DNA from: Gemmatimonadaceae bacterium
GTDB taxonomy: Bacteria > Gemmatimonadota > Gemmatimonadetes > Gemmatimonadales > Gemmatimonadaceae
Assembly (NCBI GenBank): GCA_025449955.1
Contig: JANWIK010000075.1
Coordinates: 1 to 32,409 of the forward strand
Length of the DNA: 32,409 bases
Direction: 5' to 3'
Part shown: piece by piece, positions 16,034 to 25,381 of the stretch
How positions within the stretch are numbered: the stretch's first letter is position 1
Layout of the letters: every line of letters begins with the position of its first letter
Translations under genes and position numbers: made by a program
The notes under the pieces: generated by a model
Told to the model about the DNA's origin: nothing
The model's database searches: none
Seen by the model: only the letters and a program-made list of their open reading frames with translations

Positions 16034-17509
16034 TTATTGCCAGGTCGTCGCAGTGCCGGCGACTTCGTGCTCCAACGTTGCCGGCATTGTCGTGTGTCCA
16101 GCTGCGCGCAACAGCGCGCTCGTAAGGCGATCGGCGGCGCAACCGTCCGCGCGTCCGCATTCGTATTCGATCATCTGCGCGCGTTGCAATCGGTCCCGAC
16201 TCGGCTCGGCGATCGCGCTCTCCATCAGCGCCGTCAACTCGTTCCACGATTTTGCCACGCGCAGGCCGCCGCGCTCGACGAGCGGGCGATAGTGTTCGAC
16301 GCCGTATTCTTCGTACATGATGCCGCGCGGCGCATCGGGCTCGGTCGAGAAGTCGATGCCGATCACGGGGCGATCGAGCAGCGCCGCGTCGAGGCTCATC
16401 GTCGATGCGACGTTGACGCACATCTCGGCGTGCGCGAGGGCGCTGACGAGCCGCGCCTGATCGTTGGGCGTGGACAGGGTCCAGCCGTCGCGATCGGGCG
16501 GCGTTTCCCACGCGGTCTGCACCACGACGTTCGGGAAGACGTCAGTCACGGTGCGCCACCGCTCGCGCGTTTCGAGCGGATGAATCCGCACGACGAGCGA
16601 CAGTCCACGCAGCCTCGGACTGGCGTGCATGCGCTCCGCAAGGCGGCGCACGAGCAGCGGCTCGTCCGGAGCCAACCCGACAAAGCTCGCGGCGTACAGC
16701 ACGTAACGCGCATCGGCAGGCAGGCCTAACGCACCGAGCGTCTCGTCACGCGTGCGGCGGTACGCGGGATCACGGTGGAAGTCGAACTGTGGCGTTCCCG
16801 TGACCGTGACGCGGTCGCGCGGTGTATCGGGATAGAGGCGTAGCAGCTGCGCCCGCATACCCTCGTGCCACACGAAGTAATGGTCGTACGGCGGGATCGC
16901 GCTCCGGCTGGTGAGATTGTCGAAGCTGAGAATCGAGGTCACGATCGGAATGCCCAGGTCGCGCGCTGCGAGATAGTATGGATACTCGAGCGGCGTGACG
17001 CAGAACGTCGACCACACGATACTGGGCGCCATGCGCTCCAACTGCGCACGCACCGGTGTGATGTCGTGCGCCTCGCGATACCAGCGTTCCGCGGCGCGGC
17101 GGAGGCGACGCATGACCGGCTTCCGTTGGGCAATGGCGCCGAGCATCTCGACACCCGCTGCACGACCGCGTTGCGCGACCGACCACTCGCGTTCGAACCA
17201 CCGACGATAGATCGGATAGCTCGCAATGCCGTAGCGGCGATTGAATCCGCTCCGAATCACCGCATCGAGCAGAGCCTTGCCCCGAATCGGCCGGGACGGC
17301 AGCTCGAGCAGCTCGTGTATTTCGCTCGCGGCGGCGAATCGTCCGGCGGCCGGGTGATCGACCGGCGGCGCACCGTGGCGCAGCACGAGATGCACGTCCG
17401 CGCCAGCCGCCGTGAGGCGGTCGAGCACTCCACCGTACACCACGTTGCGAACGCTCCAGACGTACGGCAGGAGCGCGGCAATGCGCGGACGAGCGGCTGG
17501 TCGCGTCAT
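16034..17509 (-). CDS. GT-B-like surface carbohydrate biosynthesis protein
   Basis: 491 residues from the ATG at 17509, which overlaps the sulfotransferase stop as ATGA; the frame to 17554 is rejected. The N-terminal half starts PRIAALLPYVWSVRNVVYGG. The C-terminal half has TGTPQFDFHR, VRIHPLETRERW and NVASTMSLDAALLDRPVIGIDF. The last of these is the pattern seen in CDP-glycerol glycerophosphotransferase-like and UDP-GlcNAc 2-epimerase-like GT-B proteins. It probably transfers a sugar or glycerophosphate to the glycan. I cannot name the family precisely. The next gene is the epimerase, 14 bases on. Confidence 0.75.
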   Translation of the reverse strand: MTRPAARPRIAALLPYVWSVRNVVYGGVLDRLTAAGADVHLVLRHGAPPVDHPAAGRFAAASEIHELLELPSRPIRGKALLDAVIRSGFNRRYGIASYPIYRRWFEREWSVAQRGRAAGVEMLGAIAQRKPVMRRLRRAAERWYREAHDITPVRAQLERMAPSIVWSTFCVTPLEYPYYLAARDLGIPIVTSILSFDNLTSRSAIPPYDHYFVWHEGMRAQLLRLYPDTPRDRVTVTGTPQFDFHRDPAYRRTRDETLGALGLPADARYVLYAASFVGLAPDEPLLVRRLAERMHASPRLRGLSLVVRIHPLETRERWRTVTDVFPNVVVQTAWETPPDRDGWTLSTPNDQARLVSALAHAEMCVNVASTMSLDAALLDRPVIGIDFSTEPDAPRGIMYEEYGVEHYRPLVERGGLRVAKSWNELTALMESAIAEPSRDRLQRAQMIEYECGRADGCAADRLTSALLRAAGHTTMPATLEHEVAGTATTWQ

Positions 17510-18492
17510 CGCGCGGCGTGTCCCGCGTTGGGCTGCGGCGCGGTGTGCGTCCACTCCGGAAATTCACGGCCGAGCATCTCCTCGAGCGCGCGAACGTGCG
17601 GCGTCAGATCGCGCGACAGGTCGTCGCGAGTCGCCTCGGACATCTTGAGGCGCTTTCCCGACTGCTGGAACGGCATGTACGCCGCGTTCTTGGCGCGCTG
17701 CCGACGCACGGGATCGGACAGCAGCCGCTCGATCAGGCTGGCGCTGAGATTGTGGTACGCGCCCGCGATCGGCCTAACGACTGGCCAGCGTGCCCAACGA
17801 CGCGGCACGTTGGTGTCGCCGGCCTCGTTGTGACGGGTGCCCGCCAGCTCGAGGCCGACGTCCGGGTCGACGCCTATGAAGCGATACACCGCCTGAAGCG
17901 TCTCGCGCGGCGCGGCGCTCATCTGCTCGAGCGTCAACACGAGCAGGCGTTCTCGCGCAACATGCGTCAGGAAGTCGCGCATGACTTCGTCGTAGTATCC
18001 GCGTGCGCGATAGGACAGATGGAGGCGCGCGTAAGCGCTCCGCGCCGATCGCTCCGCTTCGGCCGCCACGGCGGCGTCGAACGAGAGCGATTCGCGGCCA
18101 TCGCCCTTGGCCAGCTCGTCCAAATAGTGCGACCACGCCCGCTTCACCGGATCGCGGAGCAGCACGATGAACTTTGCTTCGGGGAGCAAGCGCACGAGTC
18201 GCTCGTGCGCCGGCCGCCAAAAAAACAGGTCGGCGCTCTTCTCCCCGATCGCGCGTTGCGCGCCGGCCTCCGCGAACACGGAGGCGTATTGCTCCGCCGA
18301 ATGCGTGCGGTCCCACCGCTGGGGATCGGCCGGGCCATCGCGCCAGGTGGTCGTCACGAGGATTTCATCTTCGATGAAATAGTTCATGTCCTCGCGCGGA
18401 TGCATGTAGACGTCCGGGTGCGCCATCCAATGGCACAGCGCGGTCGTCCCGCTCTTGCGTTCACCCACGATGACGAAATTCGGCAACGGCAT
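17506..18492 (-). CDS. PAPS-dependent sulfotransferase
   Basis: 328 residues. The 5'-phosphosulfate loop is GERKSGTT (10-17), and the 3'-phosphate motif is LLRDPVKRAWSHY (Arg113, Ser121). These are the two signatures of the sulfotransferase superfamily, which moves sulfate from PAPS to a hydroxyl or amine. IGEKSADLFFW (about 82-92) and FIGVDPDVGL are also typical. The ATG at 18492 has GAGG six bases upstream. In this setting a sugar of the polysaccharide is the likely acceptor, which would make the product a sulfated glycan. No PAPS synthesis genes are in the window. Confidence 0.9.
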   Translation of the reverse strand: MPLPNFVIVGERKSGTTALCHWMAHPDVYMHPREDMNYFIEDEILVTTTWRDGPADPQRWDRTHSAEQYASVFAEAGAQRAIGEKSADLFFWRPAHERLVRLLPEAKFIVLLRDPVKRAWSHYLDELAKGDGRESLSFDAAVAAEAERSARSAYARLHLSYRARGYYDEVMRDFLTHVARERLLVLTLEQMSAAPRETLQAVYRFIGVDPDVGLELAGTRHNEAGDTNVPRRWARWPVVRPIAGAYHNLSASLIERLLSDPVRRQRAKNAAYMPFQQSGKRLKMSEATRDDLSRDLTPHVRALEEMLGREFPEWTHTAPQPNAGHAAR

Positions 18493-18531
18493 GACGTTCC
18501 TCGAGAATCAGGTCGACGTTCGTGTTGTGTT

Positions 18532-20010
18532 CTAGGAGCGCGGTACCCGCGCGACGCCGCGCGCGAACAGCGCCGTGGTCGGCATCGCCGTCCCGCTCGT
18601 GGCGGCAGCGCGCGCGTGAACGCGATCGAAGCGGTTGAAATGCGCCTCTACCATCTCGATCGTGATCGGCTCCTCCCATGGGCTGCGCCAGCGATTGCTC
18701 GTGAACTGCCGCCAGAACGCACGCCGCCACACCCGGAACGTGACGCGATCCGACATGCCTAACGCAGCCTTGATGCGCGCGGCCGGCCGGTGTCGCGCTG
18801 CCCGAAGGCGCTCGTCGCGCAGCGCCGCTGCCGACGCACGCATGGCTGCGCGCTGCGCGGGGCGCGGCTCCGAGGCCACCAGCGCGTTGAGCTGGGCCGC
18901 GCACCGCTCGGCGGACCGTCCGTCGATGCGGAAGTACACGTCCTCGAGGAACGCCGCGCGCGCCGCTTGCACCGCGCTCGAAATCGCTCCTTCCGGCGAC
19001 TCGACGCACGCAACGAGCGACGCGTCGAGCTCATCGATCGATCGCACGACTTGATTCCCCGCCATATAGGACGCCGGCGCAGCCACTTCGTACTCTCCGA
19101 ACATGACCTCGAACACCGGCTTGCCGAGCATCCACGCTTCGGTCGCGGTGGTCGAGGTATTGGCTAGCAACGCGGTGCAATGGTGGAGCACGTCGCGAAT
19201 CCGCGCTCGCGAGGCGAGTGCAATGTTAGGCGCACGTGCCGCAATCGCCGCGTACGGTGCCGGAATCTCGGCCGGATGCAGTTTGATGAGAAAACGCCAG
19301 TCCGGGTGACGCTCGGCCAGCTGGGTGACGGCGGCCGCGAGGTCGCGAAATGCGGTCCCCTCGTCGGCGAGCTGTCCGCGGATTTCTGCTTCCGGGACGC
19401 CGGACGCGATCGCGCTGGCCACCGTATTCTCCAAGTCGCGCGTTCGTACGTGAAACGTGTTGGTCGCCCATACGATCAATGGCGCGGCTGGATCGGCGCT
19501 CTCGAGGCCCGGGGCGAGTAGGTCGCGCGGTGCGGCGAGCGAGCGGTACGGCTCGCTGTACGCATCGAAGCGCGGACATCCAACCGTATGAACGGCCGAC
19601 TCGGGCAGTGCGCCGCTCGACAGCAGCATCCGGCGTCCCAAGTCGCCCCACACCAGGCAGCAATCGAGGAGCTGCTCGGACGAGAGGTCTCGGCCGGCCC
19701 GCCGCGCTTCGATTTCGGTGCCTTCCTGCGTGAAGCCGACCGTGGGCAGGAGCGCCACCTTCATGCCTAACGATTTGGCCAGCCGGGCGACGCCAGCCCG
19801 CACGTCGACCCGATCGAGCACCACGACATCGGGCGCAACGGCGAGCACTGCGTCCTCGAGCGCCGGGACGTTGATGAACGTCGCCTCGTGTCCGTGGCGG
19901 CGCGCGAGATGGTATGCGACCAGCGCATGCCCTTCCAGGTCGCGGTGGTGGTTAGGCACGGCGAAGAGAAACCGGTGTGGCGGGACGGACGGCGAAGGCG
20001 GCCGGATCAT
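18532..20010 (-). CDS. Surface polysaccharide biosynthesis protein, GT-B-like
   Basis: 492 residues. Landmarks are FTQEGTEIEARRAG (about 93-106), VGCPRFDAYS, LIKLHPAE (about 246-253) and LLANTSTTATEAWMLGKPVFEVMFGEYE. This combination is that of the surface carbohydrate biosynthesis family found in capsule and sialic-acid-type clusters. It has a GT-B look, but its activity is not established to my knowledge. The ATG at 20010 overlaps the pyruvyltransferase stop as ATGA and has GGGAGG a few bases upstream. The C-terminal 110 residues are basic (RAARHRPAARIKAALG..), perhaps for membrane contact. Confidence 0.78.
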   Translation of the reverse strand: MIRPPSPSVPPHRFLFAVPNHHRDLEGHALVAYHLARRHGHEATFINVPALEDAVLAVAPDVVVLDRVDVRAGVARLAKSLGMKVALLPTVGFTQEGTEIEARRAGRDLSSEQLLDCCLVWGDLGRRMLLSSGALPESAVHTVGCPRFDAYSEPYRSLAAPRDLLAPGLESADPAAPLIVWATNTFHVRTRDLENTVASAIASGVPEAEIRGQLADEGTAFRDLAAAVTQLAERHPDWRFLIKLHPAEIPAPYAAIAARAPNIALASRARIRDVLHHCTALLANTSTTATEAWMLGKPVFEVMFGEYEVAAPASYMAGNQVVRSIDELDASLVACVESPEGAISSAVQAARAAFLEDVYFRIDGRSAERCAAQLNALVASEPRPAQRAAMRASAAALRDERLRAARHRPAARIKAALGMSDRVTFRVWRRAFWRQFTSNRWRSPWEEPITIEMVEAHFNRFDRVHARAAATSGTAMPTTALFARGVARVPRS

Positions 20011-21407
20011 TCGCCACCTCCCGCAGCCGGCGTGACCGCGACACCGGTCAGGATCGCCGCACGATCGTGTTGGCCCGAGACACGCGCACCGCGGACGCCG
20101 TGCGTGGCACGCTCCGCGAGCAAGTCCGAAAAGCGCCGGTAGGCGCTGCGGCTCGCGGCGATCTGACGCGATGCGGCGCCGAGCAGCGACTGACGGACGG
20201 ACGGCGCGGACTCCCAGGCGTACTCCATGGCGCGCTCGAGCTGGTCGGCCACGTCATCGGCGGACAGATCGATCACCGTGCATCCAACCCCAAACTGCGC
20301 CGCGAGGCCCAGCAACTTCTCGCGGAAATAGTTGGAACGCGCCAGGCACACGGTCGACACACCCTGCGCGAGCGCGAACACCGCCGCGTGGTATGCGCCG
20401 GTGACAACAATGCGGCAGCGGCCCGCCCGCTCGATCACGGCTTGTGTGGTCTCGAGCGGTCCGCCGATAGTCGACGAAGCGCCTGCCGCTGCGAGCATGC
20501 GCTCAATGGTGCGGACGTCATCCGATGCCTTACCCCGACCGATCGGCAAGGCCGCCAGCGGCGCGTCGTGCGCAGCCGCAAATCGCGAGACGACCCGGCC
20601 GATCGTGTCGATGTACCGCTCGTCCACTTCCGCCGACCGCGCGACACGGAGGTTGACGCCGACACAATCGCCTAACGCTTCGGCCCGCACCGCGTGGGCG
20701 AGGTCGATCGCGTCGTCGCCGGTGACCATGAGACGCGATGGATTGACGCCGAGCGCGCGCGCGATCTCGGGACCGGCCCGGCCTTCACGCAACGCAAACA
20801 GGTCCAGCGTCGGCAGCACGCGCGCCGCGACACGAGTGAGATCCGGATCGGTGAGCGGGCCGAGGCCGTGGCTGAACATCGCCGTCGGCACGCCGTGTCG
20901 ATGCGCGTGCTCGAGTAAGGCCAACACCGGAAGCGCCCACTTGCGAGCGTGATCCGTGATCCCGCCGGCGCCGCACACGACCACCGCATCGGCTGAGCGC
21001 AACACGTTCATGAACGTGATGAACGCCTCGCGGTCCGCGCTTCCCCGCCCGAGTCGCGCGCGAACGAGCCGCTCCAACACCGGCGCGCAGTGGCGACGCA
21101 TCGCACCTTCGATACCGGCTTCTCGAAACAGCGACGTGCGCTGCAGCACACGATCAGCGCGACCGAGCAGGACGCCGCGTCCGAACCACAGCTGACGACC
21201 CTCATACGAGACCGCATGCGCGCCTGGGCAATGACGGGCGAGCGCAACGGGATCGCGCGTGATCACGTCGATCGAGGCGGTCGGGAAATGCTCCTGCAAT
21301 CGCTGCACGGTGACCTGCAACATCGCGACGTCGCCCAGGTTGCCGAGCTCGTAGTCGCCGCAGTCCACCAGGACGTGCCGCGGTTCCGCGAGGAATTGCA
21401 TGGTCAC
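20007..21407 (-). CDS. Polysaccharide pyruvyl transferase family protein
   Basis: 466 residues from the GTG at 21407 (GTGA overlap with the ABC transporter stop); the ATG two codons further in, at 21401, is an equal candidate. The start VLVDCGDYELGNLGDVAML, the GAGGITD strand, FSHGLGPLTDPDL, FALREGRAGPEIARALG and TGDDAIDLA are the landmarks of the PS_pyruv_trans family (PF04230). Members add a ketal-linked pyruvate from PEP to a sugar and make the glycan acidic. TGAYHAAVFALAQGVSTVCL near the C-terminus is the conserved HG-like loop, here reading YHAA. Confidence 0.88.
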   Translation of the reverse strand: MTMQFLAEPRHVLVDCGDYELGNLGDVAMLQVTVQRLQEHFPTASIDVITRDPVALARHCPGAHAVSYEGRQLWFGRGVLLGRADRVLQRTSLFREAGIEGAMRRHCAPVLERLVRARLGRGSADREAFITFMNVLRSADAVVVCGAGGITDHARKWALPVLALLEHAHRHGVPTAMFSHGLGPLTDPDLTRVAARVLPTLDLFALREGRAGPEIARALGVNPSRLMVTGDDAIDLAHAVRAEALGDCVGVNLRVARSAEVDERYIDTIGRVVSRFAAAHDAPLAALPIGRGKASDDVRTIERMLAAAGASSTIGGPLETTQAVIERAGRCRIVVTGAYHAAVFALAQGVSTVCLARSNYFREKLLGLAAQFGVGCTVIDLSADDVADQLERAMEYAWESAPSVRQSLLGAASRQIAASRSAYRRFSDLLAERATHGVRGARVSGQHDRAAILTGVAVTPAAGGGE

Positions 21408-23197
21408 AACTCGACCGGCTCGAGGCGGTCCATGGCGGCGCCGCCCATCTGGTACGTCCACAACCGCCGATACACATCGCAGCTTCGCATCAATTCTTCG
21501 TGCGTGTCGAGCCCCACGAGACGTCCGTGCTCGAGCACCATGATGCGATCGGCGTGGCGCAGCGTGGACAGGCGATGCGCGATGATGAACGTCGTGCGAC
21601 CCTGCATGAGGCGCTCGAGCGCGCTTTGAAAACGTCGCTCGCTCACCGCATCGAGGCTGCTCGTCGCTTCATCCAGGAACAACAACGGAGCGTTCTTGAG
21701 CAACGCCGCCGCGATGCAGATGCGTTGCTTCTGTCCCGTCGAGACGCCGCGCGCGTCGCGAGCACGGCCCAGCATCGTCTCGTATCCGCGTTCCATGCGC
21801 TCGATCTCGTCGTGCACGTTGGCCGCCTGCGCGGCATCGATCACATCGGAGAGCGGGGCGTCCGGCCTCGAGATGCGGATGTTGTTCGCAATCGTGTCGA
21901 GGAAGAGGAACGGCTCTTGGAGCACGATCGCGCTCTGGTCCATCAAGTCGGCGTGCTTGATGTTGCGCAGATCGACGCCATCGAACGTGATACGGCCGTG
22001 ATTGGGATCGTACAGCCGAAGCATGAGCGCCATGAGCGTCGTCTTGCCGGCGCCCGACGGTCCGACGATGCCGATGGTCTCGCCGCGATGAAACGTGGCG
22101 TTGATCGACTCGAGCACCATGCGACCATCGTATGCGAAGCTGACGTCCTCGAGCGCGATACGATCGGGCGCATGGTGCAATGCCTGCGCGCCGGGTGCGT
22201 CCGGCAGCTCGGCCTTGAGCTCGAGGATCGAGCGCGTGCGCTCGAGATTCGGAATCACTTTGCGCACGGATCCGTACACCGTGAGCAGGTTGAGCACTGG
22301 CGCGTACACCGCCATGACGGCGATGAGGAGGCTGAGCAGCGACTGCCAGGACAGCGCGCCGGCGGCGACGTCGTGTCCGCCGACGATGAGCACGGCCACG
22401 AGTCCGATGCCCGAGACGGATTCCAGCAGGAGCCTGGCGAGGTTGTTCGCGTCGGCCTGCCTAACGACGTGGTGGAACAGGTCGTGGCCGATCGCATCGG
22501 CGCGCTCGAGGACGCGCGACTCGCCGCGGTTGACCTTGATCACGCGCACGCCGGACGACACCTGCAGAAAGCTGTCGAACAGCGTGGCCATCGCGCTCCG
22601 CTCGAAGCCCGCCGACTTCGTAATCCGCTGGCCCAGGAAGTACACGGGCATCATGCCGAGGGGGACCGCGACGAGTCCAATGACCGCGAGCTTGGGACTC
22701 AGGATCCACGCGACGATGGCCAACCCGGCGAGGCGCGACATTGCGAGCAGGATCACGCTGAGATCGAGCGTGACGATGCGAATGCCCTTGAGGTCGTCGT
22801 ACGACGACATGACCAGGTCGCCCTGGCTGCTGCGATCGAAGAAGCGCACCGACAACGTGAGCAGCTTGCGCAGCACATCGCGCATCGCATCGATCTCGAC
22901 GCGATGCGCCAGGCGGACCGACACTTGCTCGCCGATGTACGTCATGGCGACGCGGGTCGTCCAGAGCCCGAAGATCACACCGGCGCCGCCGAGGAGCAGC
23001 GACGCACTGCCGCCCTTCCCCTCGCCGAACATCATGAGGACCTTGCGGAGCGCCCACACGATGAGCCCTTGCATCGTGCCCTGCGACACCGTCGCCGCAA
23101 GGAGCATGGCGGCCATGAGCGGATGCGAGCGCATCGAGCGCACCCCGACACGCAGCGCGCCGAGGAACGAGTACGGCTTCGAAGAAGTCGTCGTCAT
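21404..23197 (-). CDS. ABC exporter, MsbA/PglK-type, permease-ATPase fusion
   Basis: 597 residues, a half-transporter with about six membrane segments in residues 25-310 and one ATPase domain. Walker A is GPSGAGKTT (379-387), the Q-loop is Gln427, Walker B is LLFLDE (505-510) and the switch His is 541. The signature that is normally LSGGQ reads VSTGQ (485-489). This family flips lipid-linked oligosaccharides (PglK), lipid A (MsbA) or similar lipids. No Wzx flippase is in the window, so it is the best candidate for moving the lipid-linked repeat to the periplasm before the Wzy-like protein acts. The ATG at 23197 lies 43 bases after the synthase gene, with no clear ribosome site. Confidence 0.9.
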   Translation of the reverse strand: MTTTSSKPYSFLGALRVGVRSMRSHPLMAAMLLAATVSQGTMQGLIVWALRKVLMMFGEGKGGSASLLLGGAGVIFGLWTTRVAMTYIGEQVSVRLAHRVEIDAMRDVLRKLLTLSVRFFDRSSQGDLVMSSYDDLKGIRIVTLDLSVILLAMSRLAGLAIVAWILSPKLAVIGLVAVPLGMMPVYFLGQRITKSAGFERSAMATLFDSFLQVSSGVRVIKVNRGESRVLERADAIGHDLFHHVVRQADANNLARLLLESVSGIGLVAVLIVGGHDVAAGALSWQSLLSLLIAVMAVYAPVLNLLTVYGSVRKVIPNLERTRSILELKAELPDAPGAQALHHAPDRIALEDVSFAYDGRMVLESINATFHRGETIGIVGPSGAGKTTLMALMLRLYDPNHGRITFDGVDLRNIKHADLMDQSAIVLQEPFLFLDTIANNIRISRPDAPLSDVIDAAQAANVHDEIERMERGYETMLGRARDARGVSTGQKQRICIAAALLKNAPLLFLDEATSSLDAVSERRFQSALERLMQGRTTFIIAHRLSTLRHADRIMVLEHGRLVGLDTHEELMRSCDVYRRLWTYQMGGAAMDRLEPVEL

Positions 23198-23240
23198 TGC
23201 GCCGGGTATGGTTCGCCCATCGGCCGCTCGACCATGGGAC

Positions 23241-24161
23241 TCACGACTGACCGGCGGCGTTGGGCGCGGCCACGACAGCAGCGTTGTTCCCGTTGACGCG
23301 GCGCAGGCGCTTGATGAGGGGCAGCTCGCTCTCGTACACGCGCTTCTCGCCGTCGCCTAACGACTCCTCGACCGCACGAATGTCGCGCACCAGCCGCTGC
23401 AGGCCCTGCGGCTCGACGCTGGCCGCCTGATCGCTCCCCCACATCGCGCGATCGAGCGTGATGTGCCGTTCCACCATGCAGGCGCCCAGCACCACCGACG
23501 CCACGGTCGGGATCAGTCCCACCTCGTGCCCCGAATAGCCGACCGGCACGTCGTACCGCTCCTTCAAGGCCGGCACACAGCGAAGATTCAGCTCGTCCAT
23601 CTTCGCCGGGTATGAACTGGTGGAGTGCATGAGGACCAGATTGTCGGTGCCCAGCACCTCGACCGCGTGGTCGATCTGCTCGACCGTGCTCATGCCGGTC
23701 GAGAGAATGATCGGGCGGCCGTACTGACGGTGGTGACGCAGCAAATTGTCGTCGGTTAGGCAGGCGGACGCGATCTTGTAGCACGGCGGCGAGAACTGCT
23801 CGATGAAATCGACCGACCCCTCGTCCCAACACGAGGCGAACCACGCCAGCCCCTGCTTCCGGCTGTACGCATCGAGCTCCTCGTAGTCGGGACGCGCAAA
23901 CTCCACGCGATGCCGGTACTCGAGGTACGTCATGATGCCCCAGGGCGTCTCGCGCATGAGGTTGCGCTGCTCCAGCGGCACGCACAGTTCAGGCGTGCGT
24001 TTCTGGAGCTTCACCGCGTCACACCCGAACCGCTTCGCGGTCGCCATGAGCTGGCGCGCGATGTCGACATCGCCGTTGTGGTTGATGCCGATTTCCGCCA
24101 CCACGTAGCAAGGCTCGCCGTCGCCGACCAGACGATCGCCGATCTTCACTGTCGATGTCAT
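23241..24161 (-). CDS. neuB: NeuB-type nonulosonic acid synthase without SAF domain
   Basis: 306 residues from the ATG at 24161 (ATGA overlap; GAGGAGGAG lies just upstream). It is a TIM-barrel synthase that condenses PEP with a mannosamine-type sugar. Landmarks: AEIGINHNG (23-30), VKLQKR (50-55), YKIASA (128-133), LSTGMSTV (153-160), VGYSGHE (207-213), ERHITLDR (231-238) and GSDQAAS (242-248). The family usually carries a C-terminal antifreeze-like SAF domain of about 60 residues that closes over the active site of the partner subunit. Here the protein ends soon after the barrel with GNNAAVVAAPNAAGQS. The exact product (sialic, legionaminic or KDN type) cannot be read. Confidence 0.88.
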   Translation of the reverse strand: MTSTVKIGDRLVGDGEPCYVVAEIGINHNGDVDIARQLMATAKRFGCDAVKLQKRTPELCVPLEQRNLMRETPWGIMTYLEYRHRVEFARPDYEELDAYSRKQGLAWFASCWDEGSVDFIEQFSPPCYKIASACLTDDNLLRHHRQYGRPIILSTGMSTVEQIDHAVEVLGTDNLVLMHSTSSYPAKMDELNLRCVPALKERYDVPVGYSGHEVGLIPTVASVVLGACMVERHITLDRAMWGSDQAASVEPQGLQRLVRDIRAVEESLGDGEKRVYESELPLIKRLRRVNGNNAAVVAAPNAAGQS

Positions 24162-25381
24162 CGCACTCCTCCTCGAGTCGACGCGGGTGCATCGTGCGAC
24201 GTCGCGCCGCGCCGTGCTCGTGTCGTTAGTATCCAGTCCGCCACTTCGCGTACGGCGCCGTGTCCACCCGGACGCGTCGTCACCAGACGCGCGGCCGCCC
24301 GCACTTCGGGCTCCGCATCGGCGACGGCGATCGGCAACCCGACCCAGCGCAGACATGCCAGGTCGTTCACGTCGTTTCCCACGTAGGCCACCTCGTTGGC
24401 ACTCACGCCGCGTTGGGCGGCAATCGATTCCAATGCGGCAGCCTTGTCATTGCAGGAGTCGGTGCATTCGATGCCGAGCTTGCGGCAACGCGCCGCGACC
24501 ACGGGGTTGGTCTCCGTCGAAATCACGATGACCGTCACGCCGGCGTCGCGCAGGCGCGCGATGCCCCATCCGTCCCCGCGATGACACGCCACCGCCTCCT
24601 GGCCGGACTCGCTCACCTGGACGCGGTTGTCCGTTAGGACTCCGTCGAAATCGAGCGCGAGCAACCGGACGCGCCCGAGCTCGGACGCGTTGGCGGGCGC
24701 GCGGCGGCGCGACAGCAGATGCTCCACCAGCTCGAGATCGGCCGGCGAATCGACCTGCACCGATTCCGCCGCGTCCATGAAATGGACGGATATCTTTCCG
24801 CCTAACCGATTGCCGAAGTCGCGCAGGACCCACGGACGGAAGACGTAGATCGACCCGTTCTCGACGACGTCCTCGGGGGCATCCTGGCGCCGCTGGCGAT
24901 TGCGAAAGTCGTAAGTCTCGGAACGCCATTCGCTGCTCCCGCGCTCGCGCCGCCACACGAATCCGTGCATCGGACAGGCAGAGAACAGCGAGTCTGCCTC
25001 GTCGGCGATCAACGTACGAATGGCCATCGAGACGTCGTCGGGACGGCGGAGCGGCGATGTAGCCTGGAGGAACACCACGAGGTCCGGCTCGTACCCTTCG
25101 GTGTTCTTCAGGTGATCGAGCGCGTGCACGAGCGCGGATTCGCTCGTCGCCGTGTCGCCACTGATCTCCGGGGGGCGCACGATCGACTCGGCCCCACATT
25201 CGTGCGCGACGCGCGCGATCATCGGATCATCCGTCGACACGATGATGCGCGTTATCTCCGGAGTGGCACGCGCGTGCGCGACGCTGTACGAAAGCAGCGG
25301 ATGACCGGCCAGCAAGCGGATGTTCTTCCGCGGGACGCCCTTCGATCCGCCGCGAGCTGGGATTATGGCCACACACTTCAT
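24158..25381 (-). CDS. neuA: CMP-nonulosonate cytidylyltransferase fused to HAD phosphatase
   Basis: 407 residues from the ATG at 25381 (MKCVAIIPARGG); the frame to 25501 is unsupported. The N-terminal domain is a CMP-sialate synthetase type: IPARGGSKGVPRKN (7-20), QATSPLR (106-112), ENGSIYVF (174-181) and the metal-binding VDSPAD (210-215). The C-terminal domain is a KdsC-like HAD phosphatase: nucleophile in DFDGVLTDN (244-252), STE (288-290), GNDVND (335-340) and PGGHGAVRE (371-379). Together they could dephosphorylate and then activate the NeuB product. The same order of domains is known in animal CMP-sialate synthetase. It is coupled to neuB by a four-base overlap. Confidence 0.9.
   Translation of the reverse strand: MKCVAIIPARGGSKGVPRKNIRLLAGHPLLSYSVAHARATPEITRIIVSTDDPMIARVAHECGAESIVRPPEISGDTATSESALVHALDHLKNTEGYEPDLVVFLQATSPLRRPDDVSMAIRTLIADEADSLFSACPMHGFVWRRERGSSEWRSETYDFRNRQRRQDAPEDVVENGSIYVFRPWVLRDFGNRLGGKISVHFMDAAESVQVDSPADLELVEHLLSRRRAPANASELGRVRLLALDFDGVLTDNRVQVSESGQEAVACHRGDGWGIARLRDAGVTVIVISTETNPVVAARCRKLGIECTDSCNDKAAALESIAAQRGVSANEVAYVGNDVNDLACLRWVGLPIAVADAEPEVRAAARLVTTRPGGHGAVREVADWILTTRARRGATSHDAPASTRGGVR

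Noticed and set aside
21500-23296. A 598-residue open frame on the + strand, opposite the ABC exporter, and similar long + strand frames throughout 5100-32400
   Set aside because: They are Arg/His/Ala-rich mirror images of real - strand genes and have no recognisable domains. High GC leaves few stops on the opposite strand.
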